A stretch of DNA of 14,493 nt from contig JBFEUI010000072.1 in the NCBI GenBank assembly GCA_041547565.1, positions 1 to 14,493 of the forward strand. The letters run 5' to 3'. Under the pieces are notes generated by a model, which was not told where the DNA came from, made no database searches, and worked only from the letters and a program-made list of their open reading frames with translations. Below, in pieces: positions 7,160 through 12,841 of the stretch (the first letter of the stretch is position 1; every line of letters starts with the position of its first letter). The DNA is from JBFEUI01 sp041547565 (GTDB taxonomy: Bacteria > Pseudomonadota > Gammaproteobacteria > Thiohalomonadales > Thiohalomonadaceae). A program made the translations under genes and the position numbers.

Positions 7160-7366
7160 ATGAAAATCTATGTCAACGGACAAGCGCACGAGGTCGATGA
7201 GGACTTCACGGCGGAAAATCTGGTCGTGCTGCTGGGGCTCGGCGAGAAACGCATTGCGATGGAGGTCAATCGTGAAATCGTGCCGCGCAGCGCCTATGCC
7301 AGTCACCGGTTGCAACCCGAGGATAAAATAGAAATCGTCCACGCCATCGGTGGTGGCGGGTACTGA
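7160..7366 (+). CDS. thiS: sulfur carrier protein ThiS
   Basis: ThiS is a ubiquitin-fold carrier. Its C-terminal glycine is adenylated by ThiF and thiocarboxylated, and it gives sulfur to ThiG for thiazole synthesis. The 68-residue protein shows the beta-grasp pattern: MKIYVNGQAHEV, a VVLLGLGEKRIAMEVNREIVPRSAY segment, and LQPEDKIEIVHAIGGGG. It ends in GGGGY rather than a bare di-glycine, so the terminal Tyr may need removal. No strong Shine-Dalgarno sequence precedes the ATG. It is divergent from the 613-aa PilZ-like gene (174 bp apart) and converges on the 549-aa one with a 21-bp gap. Thus thiS is cut off from thiG by an opposite-strand gene, whereas the two are normally adjacent. Confidence 0.92.
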   Translation: MKIYVNGQAHEVDEDFTAENLVVLLGLGEKRIAMEVNREIVPRSAYASHRLQPEDKIEIVHAIGGGGY

Positions 7367-7387
7367 AGCCCTCCCTGGCATACGCAG

Positions 7388-9037
7388 CTAGAGGTGCGGC
7401 CAGATCACCCCGTGTTCCCTGTCCACGCCGAAGATCTGCGGTGCGTTATCGTCCAGCATAAAGGTAAACGCCAGGTAGGCCGGTGACTCCGATATTTTCT
7501 CCTGCAGCCCAAGCACGGAAACCTTCCCCCTGTTTTCCAGCAGCAATGATTTTTCCGCAATACGCGGCAGGTAAGGCAGAAAGATTACCGGGTCCATGTC
7601 TTCACTGATTGCCACCACGCACTCGAGTGCATCGCTGGTGCCGATTTCTCCCTTGATTTTCACGATGACGGGAAAGGCATCGTGTGCCAGCAGTTGCAGC
7701 CCCATATTGAGTGTTGTCTCATCCACATCTTTTATCCACTGAACTGAACCGATACGCCAGGTCTCCATGGCACCCCGGCGCACGAATACCAGTTCCCCCG
7801 CGAAAACATGCTCCACTGCCAAGACAGGAAGACTCAGCCCGTAGCCCGTCTCGCTCCTGTCGATTAACTGCCCGCTGATGCTGTGTGAGTTCTGCTGGCT
7901 GGCGTAGGTATCCACCCATGCCTTTTTCTGCAGTGCGGTATCAAATTCGATTTCATCACCCCTGCTTCTCTCGTGCATACCGGGTGATACCGGCAGCTTG
8001 TGCAGGGCATTGACGCCCACTACCAGTTCCAGGGCGCCGCGCTCCGGCATGCGTTTGCCGTGCCTCACCCGCGGCTCCCCCCAGAAGGTCAACAGCTTGT
8101 TGACAAGTTCCCGGCTCACCTCCACGCCGTTATCCAGCCAATCGATTGGGGAACCGCTGCTGCACAGCCCCTTCAGATGCCTCACCAACACCTCGGTATC
8201 CAGCCGGTAGAGCCGTGCGCTGTCTGTGGAGAGGCTGACGGTCTCGCCGGCCACCGCAAATGGGGCATCGTCCGAAGGCACCTGCAGATAGTAACCGGCA
8301 TCGATAAGCTGGCTGTCGGCGCGTACCAGGCGCATCCGGCTCGACCACTCGCTCAAGCCGGCCAGCAGTGCCTGGCGCTCCTCACGGCGCAGACGATGCA
8401 CCGGCAACAGACTCATCAACAATAACCTGTTGTACTCCTGCTCCAGTGTGGTGGCACGGTTGGCGGTGTAACAACTGACAATACGCTTGCGCAACTGATG
8501 CCTCTCCACGGCCTGCTGAAACAGCCTGTGCGCCAGCGCCCACAGGCCGGCCGGTGTGCTTTCGTACACCATGCCAAAGTTGCAGAACATGCCGTGCACA
8601 AAATGCCAGATACGGTGCGTACAGGTCGGTGCCAACTTGCCCACCGCATGGCGTTGCAGCCAGGCACCGGTATCGCCGGCTGCAAGCACATGCCGATACC
8701 CGATGATCATTTCCGCCTGTAGCCGTGCGGAAAGGTGGGCGACCTTCTGCAGCTTGTCCGTCAAGGGGAAGGGCTGGTAACCGAAATGTCCCTCCAGCGC
8801 CGGCAGAATAATCTGCAGCGGCTCAAGCAGGCGCTCCAGAAAATCGAATCGTGCACGCGGCGGGATATCAAGCCGGTTGGCCTCCTTGAGCGCCTCAAAG
8901 ATGCGATGGGTCAACTCACCGATATTGGCCAGAGGCAGCTCTGCCAGCCACTGGCTGACCTGCTCCGGCTCGACAAAAAAACAGGACTCTCCCGGAGGCG
9001 TCGTCTCAGGGAGGGCTATGGTGATCAACTTGTGCAT
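7388..9037 (-). CDS. PilZ-like domain protein with uncharacterised N-terminal region (paralogue 2, 549 aa)
   Basis: This is a paralogue of the 613-aa gene on the other side of thiS. Homology begins near residue 20 and is strong at 31-120 (IFEALKEANRL..., KVAHLSARLQAEMIIGYRHVL). It is also visible later in LLLMSLLPVHRLRR..., ELVVGVNALH and the C-terminal PilZ-like part. That part carries DRSETG at 393-398, a good match to the PilZ D-x-S-x-x-G motif, then GELVFVRRG, WRIGSVQWIK and LNMGLQLL. As in paralogue 1, no clear RxxxR motif comes before it. There is no signal peptide. The ATG at 9037 has only a short AGG very close upstream, so the start is less sure. The gene separates thiS from thiG. 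Function is unknown; a role in cyclic-nucleotide signalling is inferred from the PilZ-like fold only. Confidence 0.82.
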   Translation of the reverse strand: MHKLITIALPETTPPGESCFFVEPEQVSQWLAELPLANIGELTHRIFEALKEANRLDIPPRARFDFLERLLEPLQIILPALEGHFGYQPFPLTDKLQKVAHLSARLQAEMIIGYRHVLAAGDTGAWLQRHAVGKLAPTCTHRIWHFVHGMFCNFGMVYESTPAGLWALAHRLFQQAVERHQLRKRIVSCYTANRATTLEQEYNRLLLMSLLPVHRLRREERQALLAGLSEWSSRMRLVRADSQLIDAGYYLQVPSDDAPFAVAGETVSLSTDSARLYRLDTEVLVRHLKGLCSSGSPIDWLDNGVEVSRELVNKLLTFWGEPRVRHGKRMPERGALELVVGVNALHKLPVSPGMHERSRGDEIEFDTALQKKAWVDTYASQQNSHSISGQLIDRSETGYGLSLPVLAVEHVFAGELVFVRRGAMETWRIGSVQWIKDVDETTLNMGLQLLAHDAFPVIVKIKGEIGTSDALECVVAISEDMDPVIFLPYLPRIAEKSLLLENRGKVSVLGLQEKISESPAYLAFTFMLDDNAPQIFGVDREHGVIWPHL

Positions 9038-9137
9038 TGCCTGGTGACGGCCTGACTCTATGGTGGTTATCTGTGGTGGTTAACAGCACGACAGACAGGC
9101 TACGGAGCTGTCGCGGTCAATTCCATACGCCTGTTAA

Positions 9138-9155
9138 GTGTAAGGCATTTTACAC
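9138..9155. promoter_or_regulatory. CRP/FNR-family-like palindrome upstream of thiG
   Basis: GTGTAA-N6-TTACAC is a perfect 6-bp inverted repeat in the divergent region between the 549-aa PilZ-like gene and thiG. The core TGTAA-N6-TTACA has the same geometry as a CRP site (TGTGA-N6-TCACA). It lies about 60 bp before the TATAAT box of thiG. The regulator is unknown. Confidence 0.4.
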
Positions 9156-9216
9156 GGCACGACGACACCCTTCCCCCGCCCGGCATGCGGACTACGCCAT
9201 CACCCTGCTGACGCGC

Positions 9217-9222
9217 TATAAT
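9217..9222 (+). promoter_or_regulatory. candidate -10 box for thiG
   Basis: A perfect TATAAT lies 51 bp upstream of the thiG ATG. No good -35 box is found 16-18 bp upstream, so the promoter may need an activator. Confidence 0.4.
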
Positions 9223-9273
9223 GATGCGCTCCACGGCGTTACGCCATCATATTCAAATAGCAGGAACAGCATT

Positions 9274-10062
9274 ATGAGTCAGCATAACGATCCCCTGATC
9301 ATCGCAGGGAAAAGTTATCATTCCCGCCTGTTGACAGGTACGGGGAAATACAAGGACCTGGAAGAGACCCGTCTGGCCACCGAGGCGGCCGGGGCCGAGA
9401 TCGTCACGGTAGCGATACGCCGCAGCAACATCGGCCAGGACCCCAATGAACCGAACCTTCTCGACGTCCTGCCCCCTGACAGATACACCATTCTGCCCAA
9501 CACCGCCGGCTGCTACAGCGCCGAGGATGCCGTGCGTACCTGCAGGCTGGCCCGGGAGCTGCTCGATGGCCACAAACTGGTCAAGCTCGAGGTGCTGGGC
9601 GATGAGAAGACCCTCTACCCGGATGTCACCGCCACCCTCGATGCGGCGGAGACCCTGGTCAAAGACGGCTTCGACGTCATGGTCTACACCTCCGACGATC
9701 CCATCCTCGCCAAGCGCCTCGAGGAGATCGGCTGCTGTGCGGTGATGCCGCTGGCCGCCCCCATCGGCTCGGGCCTGGGGATCCAGAATCCCTATAACAT
9801 CCTGACGATCGTCGAAAATGCCAATGTTCCGATCCTGGTCGACGCCGGCGTGGGCACCGCCTCCGATGCCGCCGTGGCGATGGAACTGGGCTGTGACGGG
9901 GTACTGATGAACACCGCCATTGCCGCGGCGAGGGATCCGGTACTGATGGCCTCGGCTATGAAAAAGGGCATCGAGGCCGGTCGCGAGGCCTTCCTGGCAG
10001 GACGCATCCCGAAAAAACGCTTTGCCAGCGCCTCCTCCCCCATCGAGGGCACCTTCTTCTGA
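9274..10062 (+). CDS. thiG: thiazole synthase ThiG
   Basis: ThiG condenses 1-deoxy-D-xylulose 5-phosphate, dehydroglycine and sulfur from ThiS thiocarboxylate to form the thiamine thiazole phosphate. The 262-residue TIM barrel starts at the ATG at 9274, with an AGGAA Shine-Dalgarno sequence 7 bp upstream. A longer open frame back to 9037 has no family match. Visible motifs are LLTGTGKYKD, ETRLATEAAGAEIVTVAIRR, NTAGCYSAEDAVRTCRLARE, KLEVLGDEKTLYPD with the probable Schiff-base Lys104, VMPLAAPIGSGLGI, and the phosphate-binding VDAGVGTASDAAVAMELGCDGVLMNTAIA. Length is normal. A strong terminator follows. In Pseudomonas the order is thiS-thiG-trmB; here thiG has opposite-strand genes on both sides. 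Confidence 0.97.
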   Translation: MSQHNDPLIIAGKSYHSRLLTGTGKYKDLEETRLATEAAGAEIVTVAIRRSNIGQDPNEPNLLDVLPPDRYTILPNTAGCYSAEDAVRTCRLARELLDGHKLVKLEVLGDEKTLYPDVTATLDAAETLVKDGFDVMVYTSDDPILAKRLEEIGCCAVMPLAAPIGSGLGIQNPYNILTIVENANVPILVDAGVGTASDAAVAMELGCDGVLMNTAIAAARDPVLMASAMKKGIEAGREAFLAGRIPKKRFASASSPIEGTFF

Positions 10063-10082
10063 CACAACGCGGTTAGCACAAA

Positions 10083-10120
10083 AAAGCCGGCCTGCGATTA
10101 ACACAGGCCGGCTTTATATT
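10083..10120. terminator. bidirectional intrinsic terminator
   Basis: AAAGCCGGCCTG (10083-10094) and CAGGCCGGCTTT (10104-10115) form a perfect 12-bp stem with a 9-nt loop. On the + strand TATATTTTC follows; on the minus strand a run of T follows from the A-tract at 10079-10085. It lies between convergent genes and can end both thiG and the exported-protein gene. Confidence 0.9.
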
Positions 10121-10157
10121 TTCTGCGTGGCGGCTTCACGCCGCCGTTACAGAAGCA

Positions 10158-11075
10158 TTAGTGGGCAGGCACCACCTTTAGCGCACCGGCACCCTCAAAC
10201 GACATGCCATCGGTCGTCATACCGGAAAGCTTCCCTTCCACGCTTTCACTGGTAAATCCTGCCGAGCGCATGTCAAACAGACAGGTCTTGTCCAGATGGC
10301 CGTCACCGTTGACATCCCTTGCCACATAGTGGCACTTGGCCAGACTCGCCTCGGTGCCGCTCGCACCGAAGCGCAGCGTTGACTCATCGATCATCGCGAC
10401 ATTCAGTTCGGAAGAACCGAGTATGGCAACCGGAATGCGACCCCGGCTCTTCGGATTAATGCGCGTAAATCCACTCTCACCCGGCTTGACCATGACGCTG
10501 ACCTGTTTTTTTACGGATGGTTTCTCATAGCTGATATGCAGTTCGTAATCCCCGGACTGCCACGTGGAATTAATGGAGACATTGCCGCCCTCGACAAAGT
10601 ACTGGGGATAGGCTGCGACACCGACAGTGTAGTAACCGGTATTGGGCACCACAAACTCGTCAATCCTGGCATCGAGGGTATTGATACTGCCCTCATCGAG
10701 ACTGTCGGTATTGTCGTTGGTACGCAGCATCACACCGTTTTCATCAAACACCGCGATAATCGTGTCTACCGACTGTGCACCGCCTGTACCCTGGTCAATA
10801 TCGATGGTGTAGACATCGCGGGCATTGGCATAAAAGCGGAAATAATCGATATCGACAACTGGCTGAGAGTACCTGTCGCGGGTCATGGTCTCAGAAGAGG
10901 TCTGGGTAGTCTGCTGTGCGCCAACAAAACCGTTCACCACGATGCCCTGTTGCGGCACATTCAATGTCTGTGCGGAGCTGATAGGTTGGTTGACCTCGCT
11001 CTCCTGTATCGCAAAGGCCGATACCGGCAACGCAAACATGACGCCACTGGCAATTGCTTTCATAAGATTATTCAT
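10158..11075 (-). CDS. exported protein with PPC-like domain and C-terminal DxNGDG domain
   Basis: The 305-residue protein has a typical Sec signal peptide (residues 1-22, cleavage after VSAFA), so it is probably periplasmic or secreted. Residues about 40-183 resemble a pre-peptidase C-terminal (PPC)-type beta domain: DIDYFRFYANARDVYTIDID, DTIIAVFDENGVMLRTNDN, and FVVPNTGYYTVGVAAYP. Residues about 190-303 match a domain seen at the C-terminus of various secreted proteins: VKPGESGFTRINPKSRGRIPVAILG, STLRFGASG and DVNGDGHLDKTCLFD, whose DVNGDGHLD (254-262) looks like a calcium-binding loop. Two cysteines (248, 265) could form a disulfide. No protease or other catalytic domain is present, so a binding or structural role is inferred. 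A strong GGGGAGAG Shine-Dalgarno sequence precedes the ATG. CRP-like half-sites lie upstream. Confidence 0.85.
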   Translation of the reverse strand: MNNLMKAIASGVMFALPVSAFAIQESEVNQPISSAQTLNVPQQGIVVNGFVGAQQTTQTSSETMTRDRYSQPVVDIDYFRFYANARDVYTIDIDQGTGGAQSVDTIIAVFDENGVMLRTNDNTDSLDEGSINTLDARIDEFVVPNTGYYTVGVAAYPQYFVEGGNVSINSTWQSGDYELHISYEKPSVKKQVSVMVKPGESGFTRINPKSRGRIPVAILGSSELNVAMIDESTLRFGASGTEASLAKCHYVARDVNGDGHLDKTCLFDMRSAGFTSESVEGKLSGMTTDGMSFEGAGALKVVPAH

Positions 11076-11095
11076 TGTTCTCTCCCCGCTAGGTT

Positions 11096-11125
11096 CTGTG
11101 ATTTACACGCTACCGCCTCTCACAG
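11096..11125. promoter_or_regulatory. widely spaced inverted repeat CTGTGA / TCACAG
   Basis: CTGTGA at 11096-11101 and TCACAG at 11120-11125 are perfect complements 18 bp apart, just upstream of the exported-protein gene. Both contain the CRP half-site core, but the spacing is not that of one CRP site. It could be a hairpin in the 5' leader or two half-sites. Confidence 0.3.
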
Positions 11126-11156
11126 AAAAAAACTGCGCCATGGCTAGCAAAGCAAC

Positions 11157-11172
11157 TGTGATAAATATCACT
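11157..11172. promoter_or_regulatory. CRP-like site in the divergent intergenic region
   Basis: TGTGATAAATATCACT fits TGTGA-N6-TCACA at 9 of 10 core positions and contains the 14-bp palindrome GTGATAAATATCAC. It lies 82 bp upstream of the exported-protein start and about 35 bp before the -35 of the predicted trmB promoter. It could serve either gene; the exported protein is the more likely target. Confidence 0.55.
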
Positions 11173-11205
11173 AAATGGCTAATTGCCCGGCCACATCAGT
11201 ACTTA

Positions 11206-11235
11206 TTGCGCTTTCCCCGGCAAGGTGCATAGAAT
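11206..11235 (+). promoter_or_regulatory. candidate promoter of trmB
   Basis: TTGCGC (11206-11211) and TAGAAT (11230-11235) are separated by 18 bp. Transcription would start near 11242, about 23 nt before the trmB ATG. This supports the shorter trmB start, since the longer frame begins at 11175, upstream of this promoter. Confidence 0.45.
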
Positions 11236-11264
11236 TGCCGCTCTTTATCCACAGCCATACAGAC

Positions 11265-11957
11265 ATGACCGAATCCAGTCACAACAGACGCCGCATCCGC
11301 TCCTTCGTACGCCGCGAAGGTCGCCTCACGCCCGGTCAGCAGCGTGCGCTGGAGACACAGTGGCCGCGTTTCGGTATTGAAGATTCTGATCAACGGCTCG
11401 ATTTGGATACACTGTTCGGCCGCAGTGCCCCGCGCATTGTCGAGATCGGTTTCGGCAATGGCGAGTCCCTGCTGCAAATTGCAAAAACCCACCCGGAGAA
11501 CAACTATATCGGCATCGAGGTGCACCGCCCGGGTGTCGGCCACCTGCTCAAGCGGATCGGCGATGAGGGTATCACCAATCTGCGCGTAATGTGCGCCGAT
11601 GCCGTTGAGGTCATGGAGCGGCAGATACCGGACGCCTCTCTTGACGCCCTCTATCTGTTCTTCCCCGACCCCTGGCACAAAAAGCGCCACCACAAGCGCC
11701 GCCAGGTCCGGCCGGAGTGGGCACAGCTGGTAAGAAAAAAACTGAAAGTGGGTGGCCACCTGCACATGGCCACCGACTGGCAGGACTATGCCGAACACAT
11801 GCTGGCGGTACTCTCCAGCGCCGAAGGTTTTCGCAACACCTCGCAAAGCGGTGACTACGTACCCCGGCCTGACTACCGTCCGCTCACCAAGTTCGAACAG
11901 CGCGGCCAGCGCCTCGGGCACGGGGTGTGGGATCTGATTTTTGTTAGAACAAGCTAG
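11265..11957 (+). CDS. trmB: tRNA (guanine-N7-)-methyltransferase TrmB
   Basis: TrmB makes m7G46 in the variable loop of tRNAs, using S-adenosylmethionine. The 230-residue frame from the ATG at 11265 matches the family length (E. coli 239). The open frame back to 11175 adds 30 residues with no family match and would start before the predicted promoter. Motifs are an N-terminal RIRSFVRREGRLTPGQQ, the SAM-binding VEIGFGNGESLLQIA (59-73), IGIEVHRPGVGHLL (82-95), LYLFFPDPWHKKRHHKRR (129-146), and the C-terminal RPLTKFEQRGQRLGHGVWDL (205-224). The Shine-Dalgarno sequence is weak. It keeps the thiG-trmB order of Pseudomonas-like genomes, but an opposite-strand exported-protein gene lies between them. 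No clear terminator follows. Confidence 0.96.
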   Translation: MTESSHNRRRIRSFVRREGRLTPGQQRALETQWPRFGIEDSDQRLDLDTLFGRSAPRIVEIGFGNGESLLQIAKTHPENNYIGIEVHRPGVGHLLKRIGDEGITNLRVMCADAVEVMERQIPDASLDALYLFFPDPWHKKRHHKRRQVRPEWAQLVRKKLKVGGHLHMATDWQDYAEHMLAVLSSAEGFRNTSQSGDYVPRPDYRPLTKFEQRGQRLGHGVWDLIFVRTS

Positions 11958-12275
11958 CCATGCTCTGTAGGACAGGTATCTGAGACAGCGCGCACCATAG
12001 CGACAACACCACCAACCATCTGTAAGCCACTAATAATACTGAATTTACTCCTGGTTTCCGTCCCGACTCAATACCCCTTAATGTGCTTGTATTAATCGCC
12101 CATGTCATTACCCCACCGACTTAATTGTTCGTTTTTATCTATCAACACATTCTAAACAATCAATTTCACAATATTTGCAGGGTTAGGCTACCTTTATTAC
12201 TCACATTGCACAGTGAATATTTGTTCAGTGGCACCCGCCACTTTTTCAACCAACAAGACAAGAGGTGAGACCACA
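11958..12275. other. AT-rich intergenic region before rubrerythrin
   Basis: These 318 bp contain no supported gene. The central part is clearly richer in A+T than the flanking genes. An in-frame ATG at 12213 would extend rubrerythrin by 21 residues, but it lacks family similarity and the better Shine-Dalgarno sequence is at 12262-12269. No convincing sigma-70 pair, Fur, PerR or IscR site could be identified by eye. The rubrerythrin promoter must lie here unless trmB reads through. Confidence 0.6.
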
Positions 12276-12692
12276 ATGGAACTGAAAGGCAGCAAAACCG
12301 AGCAACACCTGAAGGACGCATTTGCCGGTGAATCCCAGGCCAACCGCCGTTACCTCTACTTTGCCTCCAAGGCAGACGTGGAAGGTTACAACGACATCGC
12401 GGCCCTGTTCCGCTCCACCGCGGAGGGCGAGACCGGCCATGCTCACGGCCACCTGGAGTACCTGGAGCAGTGCGGCGACCCCGCCACCGGTCTGCCGTTC
12501 GGTGCAACCGCCGACAACCTGAAGACCGCGGTCGCCGGTGAGACCCATGAGTACACCGACATGTACCCCGGCATGGCGAAAGATGCCCGCGATGAGGGCT
12601 TCGATGAGATCGCCGACTGGTTCGAGACCCTGGCCAAGGCGGAGCGTTCCCACGCCAACCGCTACCAGAAGGCGCTGGACGAGATGGAGTAA
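12276..12692 (+). CDS. rubrerythrin, diiron domain only (no rubredoxin domain)
   Basis: Rubrerythrins are cytoplasmic diiron proteins that reduce hydrogen peroxide. The 138-residue protein starts at the ATG at 12276 with an AGAGGTGA Shine-Dalgarno sequence. All the usual diiron ligands can be placed by spacing: Glu19, the E-x-x-H pair Glu52/His55, Glu89, Glu92, and the second E-x-x-H pair Glu123/His126. The order is a ferritin-like four-helix bundle. The protein stops right after the last helix, so the C-terminal rubredoxin-type FeS4 domain of classical rubrerythrin is absent and electrons must come from another protein. It is followed by a hairpin terminator and then, in the same direction, a large Fe-S protein and an encapsulated ferritin gene. 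The neighbouring Fe-S protein is a candidate electron donor, but that is inference. Confidence 0.93.
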   Translation: MELKGSKTEQHLKDAFAGESQANRRYLYFASKADVEGYNDIAALFRSTAEGETGHAHGHLEYLEQCGDPATGLPFGATADNLKTAVAGETHEYTDMYPGMAKDARDEGFDEIADWFETLAKAERSHANRYQKALDEME

Positions 12693-12699
12693 CAGTACC

Positions 12700-12728
12700 G
12701 GCCGGGGCACTACGCCCCGGCCTTCCTT
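12700..12728 (+). terminator. terminator after rubrerythrin
   Basis: GGCCGGGGC (12700-12708) and GCCCCGGCC (12714-12722) form a perfect 9-bp stem with a 5-nt loop, followed by TTCCTT. The T-tract is imperfect, so partial readthrough into the downstream gene is possible. Confidence 0.7.
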
Positions 12729-12760
12729 CGTGGGCAGCGAACCTGCGCAGTGAGGGCTCC

Positions 12761-12806
12761 AATAATCAGGCGCCTTGTCCGTTCCGCCGGCAACACGATG
12801 ATTATT
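12761..12806. promoter_or_regulatory. AATAATCA / TGATTATT inverted repeat before the Fe-S protein gene
   Basis: An 8-bp perfect inverted repeat (12761-12768 and 12799-12806) flanks 30 bp in the gap between the rubrerythrin terminator and the Fe-S protein gene. A weak TTGTCC -35-like box (12775-12780) lies between the arms, and the right arm overlaps the position expected for a -10. It may be an operator around a promoter or a long hairpin. Confidence 0.35.
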
Positions 12807-12841
12807 AAAGCTTTCCGCTAATAAGCTCTGGAGAAATAACG

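Noticed and set aside
6986..7381. N-terminal extension of the 613-aa PilZ-like protein by 132 residues
   Set aside because: The extension is antisense to thiS, has no similarity to the paralogue, and a proper ATG with a Shine-Dalgarno sequence exists at 6985. Homology to the 549-aa protein begins just after that ATG.
9037..9273. N-terminal extension of ThiG by 79 residues
   Set aside because: It covers an intergenic region with a TATAAT box and a palindrome. The ATG at 9274 has a good Shine-Dalgarno sequence and gives the family's normal length.
9253..10104. A 283-codon open frame opposite thiG, crossing the terminator
   Set aside because: ThiG is certain by motifs; the antisense frame runs through a strong bidirectional terminator and has Gly/Val/Asp-biased, gene-unlike composition.
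11958..12275. Fur-, PerR- or IscR-type operator before rubrerythrin
   Set aside because: A few AT-rich stretches such as the one near 12030 share short fragments with Fur boxes, but none keeps enough of a consensus to support a call.
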